The position numbers and the translations under genes are program-made. The notes below the pieces were generated by a model. That model saw only the letters and a list, made by a program, of their open reading frames with translations, was not told where the DNA came from and made no database searches. Of a DNA stretch of 64,000 nucleotides, positions 1-7,654 are shown piece by piece. Numbering within the stretch: the first letter of the stretch is position 1; every line of letters starts with the position of its first letter. The stretch covers positions 62,001 through 126,000 of the forward strand of contig JAIXOQ010000005.1 in the NCBI GenBank assembly GCA_027486675.1. Reading direction: 5' to 3'. This stretch comes from Pseudomonadota bacterium. Lineage in GTDB: Bacteria; Bdellovibrionota; UBA1018; CAIMNF01.

Positions 1-60
1 CAAGCGACCCCTGCGCGGAGCTCATCCAAAAGAATAGATTTCAACATCGAAGCCCGCTGA
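1..60 (+). CDS. 3' end of an upstream gene (partial)
   Basis: The first 60 bases form an uninterrupted frame of 19 codons ending in TGA at 58-60, a few bases before the next gene. This is most simply the C-terminus of a gene cut by the window edge. The visible residues are polar and basic and show no recognisable motif, so no function can be given. A chance open frame of this length is quite possible. Confidence 0.35.
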   Translation, partial: QATPARSSSKRIDFNIEAR

Positions 61-124
61 AGCTCCTTTGTTCTGCGACACACTGCATCTACAATCGGGA
101 AGTACCACGAAAGCGAACACGCTC

Positions 125-940
125 ATGACCATCAAAAGTTTTGTGACAAATAAACTCCACTCAATCGAACGCTTCGCCACGCTCCCATTAGTCGCTCAAC
201 CAAAAAATCTGCTTTACCCAAATGGCTATCATACGTCTCGCCTGGAAGAGTTTTGGGGGGGCGAAGCTCTGCTGGCATTCTTGGATAACGTCGTAGCAAC
301 CCGATTCGAAGGATCACAACCTCTCCCCGGCTATCCTTTCCGCAGGTCATTGCTCACTGACCAGGACATTTTTGACCCGGCTAGCCCTATTCTTCAATTC
401 TGTCTTCAAGAAGCGATTTTAAAGCTAGTTAAAAGCCATCTCCCATTCGAGCCATTCCTGCGCTCCGTAGAACTCTGGGTAGACACTGCCGAGGTAAGTC
501 AAAACGGCCCAATTGAAACGCAATATTATCATTTGGATGGTGACGATTCTTACAATCTGAAATGCTTTCTTTATTTAAGCGATGTAACACTAGAGCACGG
601 TCCATTCACTTTCTTTCCGGTGCATTATAAGTCCGCAACCTCCCTGATCGGCCGACCACGGGGCATAAACAACACCTCACGTATTAAAGATAACTCCCTG
701 GAGAGCCCTGAGAAGAAAGGTGTGCATTTTGTAGGTACCAGAGGTTCCTTGATTTTTGCCGATACCTGCTGGGGGTATCACAAAGGATTGCTGCCGAGAG
801 TGGGTCGTCGAATCTTGTTCACCTTTCAATTCACCAGCAAAAATCCATACTGGGGCCCGGTAATGGTCATCCCGGACCAACTTCGTGATTCGGTAAAGCA
901 AAAAGAAATGAAACAAATACTTACGAAGAAGAACAAATAA
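125..940 (+). CDS. PhyH-type Fe(II)/2-oxoglutarate dioxygenase
   Basis: The protein of about 271 residues resembles phytanoyl-CoA dioxygenase-like non-heme iron oxygenases. The facial triad is visible as H136-x-D138 (in YYHLDGDD) with a distal H219, followed by an Arg pair near 228-229 that would bind 2-oxoglutarate. Enzymes of this family hydroxylate small molecules using O2 and 2-oxoglutarate; the substrate here is unknown. It sits 2 bases before legB in a nonulosonate locus, so tailoring of a sugar or its acyl chain is a reasonable inference. The ATG at 125 was chosen over a TTG at 68 because the upstream stretch looks non-homologous; neither start has a good ribosome binding site. Confidence 0.7.
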   Translation: MTIKSFVTNKLHSIERFATLPLVAQPKNLLYPNGYHTSRLEEFWGGEALLAFLDNVVATRFEGSQPLPGYPFRRSLLTDQDIFDPASPILQFCLQEAILKLVKSHLPFEPFLRSVELWVDTAEVSQNGPIETQYYHLDGDDSYNLKCFLYLSDVTLEHGPFTFFPVHYKSATSLIGRPRGINNTSRIKDNSLESPEKKGVHFVGTRGSLIFADTCWGYHKGLLPRVGRRILFTFQFTSKNPYWGPVMVIPDQLRDSVKQKEMKQILTKKNK

Positions 941-942
941 AT

Positions 943-1920
943 ATGGCAGATAAAATCTTGGTCACTGGTGCAGGCGGCTTTATTGGTTCTCATCTTTGCG
1001 AAGAATTAGTTAAAAAAGGTCATAAAGTACGTGCATTAGTTCGATATAATTCACAAGGCAGTAAGGGGTGGCTGGAGAAATCCCCCATAGCGAGCGAGAT
1101 CGAGTTCATCGCTGGTGATGTTCGAGACTACGATATGGTTCGGCGAGCTATGCATGGCGCGACAGAAGTGATGCACCTCGCTGCCCTGATTGGAATTCCC
1201 TACAGCTATGATTCACCTTTGGCCTACATAAGAACGAATATCGAGGGCACCTACAATATTCTTGAATGCGCCCGCCAATCGAATGTAGCGCGGGTATTGG
1301 TTACCTCGACCAGTGAGGTTTATGGATCAGCTCTTTTTACTCCCATCTCAGAGGAGCACCCTCTCCAACCGCAATCACCTTATTCTGCGAGTAAGATCTC
1401 AGCGGATCAACTCGCGCTCAGCTACAATCTGAGCTTTGATACTCCAGTGGTGGTCGCACGTCCATTCAACACGTTCGGACCCCGACAATCCACAAGAGCA
1501 GTCATTCCTACGATCATCACACAAATGCTAAAGAATAAAGGACAAGTCAAACTTGGCTCTTTAAACACTGTGCGTGATCTTACTTTTGTCGAAGATACAG
1601 TTCGAGGCATGATTGCGATTCTTAAGACTGATCACTTCATTGGGAAATCAGTCAATATCGGGACTGGTCAAGCAAAGAGCATTCAAGAAATTGTTGAGAC
1701 CCTACAAAAGATCTCAGGCTTAGACATTCGTGTAAAAACTGATCCCGCTCGAATCAGGCCAGAGAAAAGTGAGGTGCTCACTTTGATCAGCGATAATAGG
1801 CAACTCCGCGAGCATTCCTCTTGGACTCAGCAAGAGTCCATGGAGTCGGGACTGACCAAGACGTATGAATGGATTAGTAGAAATCTCGAAGCATATACGG
1901 TTGGTTCGTACCATGTTTAA
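943..1920 (+). CDS. legB: LegB-like NAD-dependent sugar-nucleotide 4,6-dehydratase
   Basis: This 325-residue extended short-chain dehydrogenase has the Rossmann motif G9xxG12xxG15 and the catalytic Y147-x3-K151, with a TSEVYGSA stretch just upstream. LegB makes the 4-keto-6-deoxy sugar nucleotide that opens the legionaminic acid branch. In Campylobacter-type pathways the substrate is GDP-GlcNAc. The assignment rests on family resemblance plus the adjoining LegC-like aminotransferase, whose ATG lies inside the end of this gene. The start is 2 bases after the dioxygenase stop, so the three genes are probably co-transcribed. RmlB-like or WbpP-like dehydratases are alternatives, but the context favours LegB. 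Confidence 0.85.
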   Translation: MADKILVTGAGGFIGSHLCEELVKKGHKVRALVRYNSQGSKGWLEKSPIASEIEFIAGDVRDYDMVRRAMHGATEVMHLAALIGIPYSYDSPLAYIRTNIEGTYNILECARQSNVARVLVTSTSEVYGSALFTPISEEHPLQPQSPYSASKISADQLALSYNLSFDTPVVVARPFNTFGPRQSTRAVIPTIITQMLKNKGQVKLGSLNTVRDLTFVEDTVRGMIAILKTDHFIGKSVNIGTGQAKSIQEIVETLQKISGLDIRVKTDPARIRPEKSEVLTLISDNRQLREHSSWTQQESMESGLTKTYEWISRNLEAYTVGSYHV

Positions 1921-3106
1921 CCCAGAGAAAAGAAAGCGCATTCCGCTTTCAGAACCCTTGCTTTATGGAAACGAAAAAGAGTGGGTGCTGCGCTGCCTCG
2001 AGAGTAACTGGGTTTCATCCTCTGGCCCCTTCGTCGAGCAGTTCGAAGATGAGATTGCCCAGTCAGTAAACGCCCCTCACAAGAAAAGCGTTGTGACGGC
2101 AAGCGGGACAGCTGCACTCCATTTAGCCCTGCTGACTGCCGGCGTTAAGCCCGGAGAACTTGTGCTCGTGCCTACTCTCACATTTATTGCGACGGTAAAT
2201 GCAATCAACTATGTGGGGGCAGAGCCTCTTTTCTTTGGAAGTGACTCCCGACTCTGCATGGATCTGAACTCTCTAGAAGAGTTTCTACAGAATGAGTGCA
2301 GAAAAGAAGGGGCCCACTTTGTACACAAGAGCAGCTCTAGACGCATCTCAGCTGTCATGCCAGTTCATGTCCTTGGCTTTACTGTCGACGTCTTTAGACT
2401 ACGCAGTCTTTTTACGGATTCCTCCGTTGCAATCCTTGAAGATGCTGCCGAGTCCATGGGAAGCCTCGTCAAGTCGCCGATCACAAATGATTGGGTTACA
2501 TCCGGTACCATCGGGGACCTAGGCTGCTATTCCTTTAACGGAAATAAGATCATCACATCCGGAGGAGGTGGTTCAATTGTTGGGAACAATCAGGAGTGGC
2601 TCAAACGCTGTAAGTATCTTGCAAATCAAGCGAAGGATGACGCCCTATTCTTTGAACATCACAGCGTTGGTTATAATTACAGAATGACAAGCCTAGAGGC
2701 GGCACTGGGTATTGCCCAACTTAAGAACCTATCGACCTCTATCGAGCGACGCACACGGATTCATCTCCAATACAGAAATCACTTGAAGAACGCGGACAAT
2801 GTCGAAGTCATCGAAGGCTTATCGACTGAACAGCCAAACTACTGGCTAACCGCCGTACGAATAAAAAACTGGAACCTTGACCAACTGAGGTCAGGAATCT
2901 TCAAACTTCAGGAGCTTGGAATTGAGGCTAGGCCTGTATGGACATTGAATCACACTCAGGCTCCTTACAGAAAGTGCGCTACATTCAAGCCTCAATCTTC
3001 AGAGGCTGACTACCCAAAGATACTATGCATACCAAGTTCTTCAAATTTGACAGAAGAGGAAGTTGGTTTCGTGGCAGACAACGTAGTCCGCATTGCCGCT
3101 CATTAA
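1913..3106 (+). CDS. legC: LegC-like PLP-dependent sugar aminotransferase
   Basis: This is a DegT/DnrJ/EryC1-family aminotransferase of about 397 residues. The pyridoxal-phosphate lysine is K212 in a YSFNGNKIITSGGGG stretch, and D177 in LEDAAE would contact the pyridine nitrogen. LegC transfers an amino group to C4 of the 4-keto-6-deoxy sugar nucleotide made by LegB. The ATG at 1913 overlaps the last codons of legB, which fits translational coupling; a longer in-frame start at 1865 would overlap legB by over 50 bases and is less likely. The rest of the pathway (LegG, H, I, F) lies 9 kb downstream on the same strand. Confidence 0.87.
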   Translation: MFNPEKRKRIPLSEPLLYGNEKEWVLRCLESNWVSSSGPFVEQFEDEIAQSVNAPHKKSVVTASGTAALHLALLTAGVKPGELVLVPTLTFIATVNAINYVGAEPLFFGSDSRLCMDLNSLEEFLQNECRKEGAHFVHKSSSRRISAVMPVHVLGFTVDVFRLRSLFTDSSVAILEDAAESMGSLVKSPITNDWVTSGTIGDLGCYSFNGNKIITSGGGGSIVGNNQEWLKRCKYLANQAKDDALFFEHHSVGYNYRMTSLEAALGIAQLKNLSTSIERRTRIHLQYRNHLKNADNVEVIEGLSTEQPNYWLTAVRIKNWNLDQLRSGIFKLQELGIEARPVWTLNHTQAPYRKCATFKPQSSEADYPKILCIPSSSNLTEEEVGFVADNVVRIAAH

Positions 3107-3119
3107 AGGCAAATGAGTC

Positions 3120-4832
3120 ATGAGGAAACGCAGTGTCACGACCTTCTTGAAGTACGTTATTGATGGTGCTTCTCCACTAGAACGTTGGATCGCTTTCAAA
3201 CAAAAAAAAGAAGTCCCTTCTCGGGAGATTTCCAGATCCGCAGACCTACTACGTTCGCTGGTCGGACTTTCTGCGATGCGAAATACGGAAGAAGCCTCAA
3301 AAAAACAAAGAGTCATCTTAGTGGAAGCACTCTTTGAACATCCCGGCTGCAATTACAATAGCTGGCTCGTAGCGGAGTTACTTCGCGGTATCTCTAAAAA
3401 GACCACGAAGATTTTAGCGATTACTCGGCACAAGAGTTCTAGCGCCACGCAAGTGATGCACGCACTTGGAGCTTCCGAGGTGATCTATTGGAGCGGCCGT
3501 GTGAGATTTCAGGACCGACTGAAAGCCCTTGTTGATGCAATCAGGGTATTCAAAAAAGTCACTTGGGACCCATCACGGGGTTGGAGCGTCCAGGTTGATG
3601 GCGTGGAAGTGGGAGACCTGCTGCACGACGATCTACTCCGAAAGGCAAACCTCCCAACGAACCAGAACAAGAACCTATTGTTGTTCGGTGCCATTTATTT
3701 TTCTCTCATGCGACTTCGCGGCTACAAGGCAATTATAAACTCTTATGGAATTTCAGATATTATCGTGTCGCACGATGTTTATCTCGATTTCGGTCTTTTT
3801 CATAAGGCTGCGCCATCTGAGGTAACTCTTTGGGGATGGTTTGGCACTCAGAGATTCCAGATTCATCAGACGAATGAAAATAGAAGTACAATTTTAAAGC
3901 CGAAGTATCAGACGGAAGACCTATTAGGTTCAATCCTCTCTACTCGGGATGCTTCGTGGATCAGAGAGCACTACCACTCACTGATGGCGGCTCGAGCTCA
4001 AGGTAAGTTCGTACGCAACTTCGATGAAAACAATGTGAATTGGGGGCCTCTTCAAGACTCGCAGGGGAAAAGGAAGACGGAGATACCTAAGATTCGTATC
4101 GTGGTTTTTGCGCACATATTTGTAGATGCCGTGAACTACGCCGAATGGCGGCTATTTCCTGACTACTACATCTGGCTAGAAGAGACTTTAATTGCACTTG
4201 CAAAGAATCCTAAGGTCTCAGTATTAGTGCGCCCCCACCCTTCCGAAAAAAGCTATGAAGTTTCTGTGACCGTTGAATCCCTGGTGGATAACATTCGGGC
4301 AAAATATCCTGATTTTGACTGCAAAATATCCTCAAAATCCGATCCGATTTTGTCAGTGCTTTCGAGTTGCGATTTAGTAGTGACGGCCGCAGGCACCATT
4401 GCAATTGAAGCCCCGGCCTACGGGGTGCCCACGTTGGTAGCCGCCTCGATCAGAACAGAACAAGCCGGTGCAATCATTCAGCCCAAAAGTCGCGCAGCGT
4501 ATCTGGAGCTATTACAAACGATTGATAGCCCACCTAAACTGACAGCTGATCAGATTACCCATGCACAGGCTGCCTGCTGGGCGGATCTAGAATACACCGA
4601 GGTACCCACCCAGCTGAATTTTGATGCGGAGGCTACATCCCTCGCAGATCGAAAGAGGGAGTGGTCAAAGTACGTAGAGACTCTGACAGCCGCTTTTGAA
4701 CAAAAAAAATCAAATCAGCTGGATGATCCGCTCATTACTTGTTTTCTGGAAGCACATCACAGGGATGTAGGAGATCTTGCCCCTCACTTGAGGCGTCAGA
4801 TTCAATTGATCAATGGCAAGAAACTAGCCTAG
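3120..4832 (+). CDS. Large GT-B-like glycan synthesis protein, candidate nonulosonate transferase
   Basis: A 570-residue soluble protein without signal peptide. The C-terminal half has a phosphate/nucleotide-binding look: a VLVRPHPSE segment, then a GTIAIEAPAYGVPTLVA segment, as in capsule-synthesis (KpsS/KpsC-like) and CDP-glycerol-type transferases with a GT-B fold. The N-terminal half, about residues 60-230, has a Rossmann-like start (VILVEALFEHPG) but no family I can name. It follows legC by 13 bases, so it may transfer the CMP-nonulosonate made here. That role is inference. Its end overlaps the convergent GT2 gene by 4 bases. Confidence 0.55.
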   Translation: MRKRSVTTFLKYVIDGASPLERWIAFKQKKEVPSREISRSADLLRSLVGLSAMRNTEEASKKQRVILVEALFEHPGCNYNSWLVAELLRGISKKTTKILAITRHKSSSATQVMHALGASEVIYWSGRVRFQDRLKALVDAIRVFKKVTWDPSRGWSVQVDGVEVGDLLHDDLLRKANLPTNQNKNLLLFGAIYFSLMRLRGYKAIINSYGISDIIVSHDVYLDFGLFHKAAPSEVTLWGWFGTQRFQIHQTNENRSTILKPKYQTEDLLGSILSTRDASWIREHYHSLMAARAQGKFVRNFDENNVNWGPLQDSQGKRKTEIPKIRIVVFAHIFVDAVNYAEWRLFPDYYIWLEETLIALAKNPKVSVLVRPHPSEKSYEVSVTVESLVDNIRAKYPDFDCKISSKSDPILSVLSSCDLVVTAAGTIAIEAPAYGVPTLVAASIRTEQAGAIIQPKSRAAYLELLQTIDSPPKLTADQITHAQAACWADLEYTEVPTQLNFDAEATSLADRKREWSKYVETLTAAFEQKKSNQLDDPLITCFLEAHHRDVGDLAPHLRRQIQLINGKKLA

Positions 4833-5689
4833 ATCATTTTCTTGAGCCGGAGCCAGATGGGTTTGAAGGGCTGAAATACCTTTAAGTGACCCAGTTCTTT
4901 TAGAACAATCACAAGGAAGTAAAAAAGGTAAAACTTTGAAACTCCTCTGACATATTCAGAAAAACTCATTTGGCTTTTGATTTGACGAAAGACTGCAGCC
5001 ATCTCACGAAAACCGTCTCTATATCGTTGAGCTCCAAGGCCGCTGACATCAAAGTTTGCAATCACTGTCTGGCTCCGAAGTTCTGGAAGTCCTGCCACAA
5101 CCATCCGGAGTAAATGATCATAATCCGATGCCTGTTTGAGATCCGTTCTGTAATTTCCAACCTTCTGAAAGGCTGTTGTCTTATACAAAACTCCCTGATG
5201 GCAGACGCGATTGTATCCCAATAAAGCCTCCCTCACGCTCCCTTGAACAGTCCAAGAATATTGGACAACCCCATCCTTTTCGCGGTTCACTCCAGCAACG
5301 AGCCACTCCGCTGATGTGTTGGCGTCTAATTCCTTCGTGAGCCTACTCACTGCAAGAGCGTCAGCGCATGTATCACCACCATTTAGAAACCAAAGCACCC
5401 GACCCGATGCCGCAGCAATGCCATCATTCATTGCTGAATAAATTCCTCGCGGTTCTTTTTCAATGCGGCGAATCACAACTTTATCTTTGGGCAAAATGGT
5501 CTGTGCCTCATTCACGACCACCTCGTTCAGTTCCGGACTGGAGTCTACAATGACCCATTCCCAGAGACCTGCTCCCAGTGAAAGGGATGAAATACTCTTA
5601 AGGGTACTTCTCAGGCCACTTGGATCCTTGTAGGAAATCGTGATGATCGAGAGTTGGGGTGTAGGAGAGCCGGATGATGGGTTCATCAT
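4829..5689 (-). CDS. Family 2 glycosyltransferase
   Basis: A 286-residue GT-A-fold transferase. The N-terminus has the family 2 pattern (LSIITISYKD), then the WcaE-like block PRGIYSAMNDGIAAASG and a LNGGD metal/nucleotide site in place of a classic DxD. It would use a nucleotide sugar and act at the cytoplasmic face of the inner membrane on an undecaprenyl-linked acceptor. It is the last gene of a three-gene minus-strand unit with WecG-like and GDP-mannose-epimerase-like genes. The C-terminal region is hydrophobic and basic and may contact the membrane. Donor and acceptor cannot be read from the sequence. Confidence 0.85.
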   Translation of the reverse strand: MMNPSSGSPTPQLSIITISYKDPSGLRSTLKSISSLSLGAGLWEWVIVDSSPELNEVVVNEAQTILPKDKVVIRRIEKEPRGIYSAMNDGIAAASGRVLWFLNGGDTCADALAVSRLTKELDANTSAEWLVAGVNREKDGVVQYSWTVQGSVREALLGYNRVCHQGVLYKTTAFQKVGNYRTDLKQASDYDHLLRMVVAGLPELRSQTVIANFDVSGLGAQRYRDGFREMAAVFRQIKSQMSFSEYVRGVSKFYLFYFLVIVLKELGHLKVFQPFKPIWLRLKKMI

Positions 5690-5708
5690 AGTGAGATTAT
5701 AACTTTCG

Positions 5709-6485
5709 CTAACGGAGTGCCCTTGGCCAGCGCACCATGATGCTGAAAATAAACTTGGGATTCACATACAAATATCGCCGCCAGAGACGCCTTGGTTCCT
5801 GCAGGAGTCGATGGAACCACTGCAATCCCGACACCTTCATCCAATTGGGAGCATCAGCAACAAGTCCAGAATTGATGTCAAAGGCAGCACCAACGCCAAC
5901 AAAGAGGGCTTTAGGATAGAGTCGGCTCCAGCGATGCATCCATGCTTCTTGTTTTGGAGTACTCAACCCGATCCACACCACATGGGGTGACTTCTCAGAC
6001 AACAGGCTTAACAAAGACGACTCTTCGGCATCAGTCAAAGACCGAAATGGAGGAGTGTACCAGCCACTGATTTTGGTATTCGGGTACTTGGAACGAATGC
6101 ACTGAATCAAGAGCTCCGCTACGCCTTCTTTCCCACCCAAAAGGAAGTGTGTGATCTCTGTGCCCTCGGTTGCTGCTATGAGCTTCCACATAAACTCAGG
6201 TCCATAGACACGAGTCATGGAGCGAAAACCCAAAGACCGGCCTAACCATACGGTCGGCATCCCATCGGGTAACACCAGCGTTGCTTCCTGAAAAATACTT
6301 GCTAGTTTCTGACTTTCCTGAGCCTCAATGATTCCGTGCACTCCAGTGACAGTGAAATACGGACCATGATTTTCGGACGTATTGTCACGGGCGAGCCTCG
6401 CATGCGTGAGCCCACATTCAACGGCCTCACTCATAGAAATAGCGCTCACGGGAACGCCTAAGATCTCAACAGCTGCTGTACGCAC
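5709..6485 (-). CDS. WecG/TagA/CpsF-family glycosyltransferase (GT26)
   Basis: The 258-residue protein matches GT26 throughout. Near the N-terminus it has TVTGVHGIIEA, then LVLPDGMPTVWLGR (catalytic Asp region). Further on come FLLGGKEGVAE, VWIGLSTPKQE and GVGAAFDINSG, with a basic C-terminus ending in the usual LLQEPRRLWRRY. The family adds ManNAc, its uronic acid or related sugars as the second residue on polyprenyl-diphosphate-linked sugars. Translation starts at a GTG. It lies 19 bases upstream of the GT2 gene and 23 bases after the epimerase, suggesting one operon. Confidence 0.9.
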   Translation of the reverse strand: MRTAAVEILGVPVSAISMSEAVECGLTHARLARDNTSENHGPYFTVTGVHGIIEAQESQKLASIFQEATLVLPDGMPTVWLGRSLGFRSMTRVYGPEFMWKLIAATEGTEITHFLLGGKEGVAELLIQCIRSKYPNTKISGWYTPPFRSLTDAEESSLLSLLSEKSPHVVWIGLSTPKQEAWMHRWSRLYPKALFVGVGAAFDINSGLVADAPNWMKVSGLQWFHRLLQEPRRLWRRYLYVNPKFIFSIMVRWPRALR

Positions 6486-6508
6486 AAATCAGGGTTCTGA
6501 CTCTCAAA

Positions 6509-7501
6509 CTAGCGGGCATTCGCAGCAGCGGAATGCACTTGGTCACTGATCCAGCCATAGGTAGCTCGAGTGCCCTTTTCAAGGGACTCACTTGGCGACC
6601 AGCCCAGCTTCTCTTGGATCAGTCTATTGTCAGAGGTGCGGCCCCGAACGCCGACAGGACCTGGAATATTCACGATATCCAGCTTCTTTCCAGCGATCTT
6701 CATAATCATTTTTGCGTAGTCATTGATGGAGATCATTTCTTCAGAACCCAAATTAACGGGGCCAGAAAAATCAGACTTCATCAGGCGACGTATTCCTTCA
6801 ACACATTCGTCGACATGGAGGAAGGAGCGAGTCTGAAGGCCATCGCCCCAAATTTCAATCTTACCTCCATCCTTTGCCGAGGCAATTTTTCTACATAGGG
6901 CCGCGGGAGCTTTTTCTCTCCCACCTTGCCATGTGCCCTCAGGACCAAAAATATTGTGGAATCGAGCGATACGAACTTGCATCCCAATGTTGCGCTGATA
7001 GGCCAGGTAGAGGCGCTCACTAAAAAGTTTTTCCCAGCCGTATTCGCTGTCTGGCTCTGCAGGATAAGCGGAGGCCTCGGAACATTTTGGATTGCCTGGA
7101 TCCTCTTGGTTGTAGGCAGGGTACATACAGGCAGAACTCGAATAGAAAATTTTCGCCATTTGTTTGGCTCTACGATTTGTTTCTGCGACGTTCAGATTAA
7201 TCGTCGCAGAATTTTGTAGAACATCGACATCGTGTTCGCCGGTAAAAATGTAACCGGCACCGCCCATGTCGGCTGCGAGTTGGTAAATTTCATCGACCCC
7301 TTCGCCGATGACCAATTTGACGGTTGCTTGATCGCGCAAGTCAGCAACAAAAAATTCATCCGCGTGAGTCGGAGAAAACTCAGGGCGTTTGAGATCGACT
7401 CCCCTCACCCAATAACCTTCGGACTTTAACCGCTTGACTAAATGACTTCCGATGAATCCGCCTGCCCCGCAAACGAGGGCTGTTTTACGCTTTTCTTGCA
7501 T
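6509..7501 (-). CDS. GDP-mannose 3,5-epimerase-like sugar-nucleotide epimerase
   Basis: A 330-residue extended SDR protein close in pattern to plant-type GDP-mannose 3,5-epimerase, which makes GDP-L-galactose. The N-terminal GAGGFIGSHL binds NAD. Family hallmarks follow: AADMGGAGYI, a SSSACMYP segment with the acid/base Cys, YGWEK with the catalytic Tyr and Lys, RFHNIFGPEGTWQGGREKAP, and a C-terminal GVRGRTSDN. The start ATG has no Shine-Dalgarno sequence and a promoter-like element ends 5 bases before it. It is the first gene of a three-gene minus-strand unit. If the call is right, the glycan may contain L-galactose or L-gulose-type sugars. Confidence 0.85.
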   Translation of the reverse strand: MQEKRKTALVCGAGGFIGSHLVKRLKSEGYWVRGVDLKRPEFSPTHADEFFVADLRDQATVKLVIGEGVDEIYQLAADMGGAGYIFTGEHDVDVLQNSATINLNVAETNRRAKQMAKIFYSSSACMYPAYNQEDPGNPKCSEASAYPAEPDSEYGWEKLFSERLYLAYQRNIGMQVRIARFHNIFGPEGTWQGGREKAPAALCRKIASAKDGGKIEIWGDGLQTRSFLHVDECVEGIRRLMKSDFSGPVNLGSEEMISINDYAKMIMKIAGKKLDIVNIPGPVGVRGRTSDNRLIQEKLGWSPSESLEKGTRATYGWISDQVHSAAANAR

Positions 7502-7506
7502 TTTGT

Positions 7507-7536
7507 TAATATGTGAGACCGTCGGAACACCGTCAA
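7507..7536 (-). promoter_or_regulatory. Sigma70-like promoter for the epimerase unit
   Basis: On the minus strand a TTGACG -35 box (7531-7536) is followed after 18 bases by ATATTA (7507-7512), or after 17 bases by the overlapping CATATT. Only five bases separate the -10 box from the start ATG at 7501, so transcription should begin at or next to the start codon. No ribosome binding site is present, which fits a leaderless mRNA. Confidence 0.55.
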
Positions 7537-7552
7537 GGCGATAAGCGAGACT

Positions 7553-7581
7553 TTGCCCAGCTAGCGACCAAAAGCTAATAA
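7553..7581 (+). promoter_or_regulatory. Sigma70-like promoter for the asnB-led unit
   Basis: TTGCCC (7553-7558) and TAATAA (7576-7581) are 17 bases apart on the plus strand, in the 153-base divergent gap between the epimerase and asnB. A transcript from here would have a leader of about 65 bases and a GGAG about 10 bases before the asnB ATG. Confidence 0.45.
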
Positions 7582-7654
7582 AAAGACCAGCAATTCCTGA
7601 CCTCCAGGATTAAGCTGACGGGATCTATCAATTTCACTCTGGAGTGCGTTTTCT

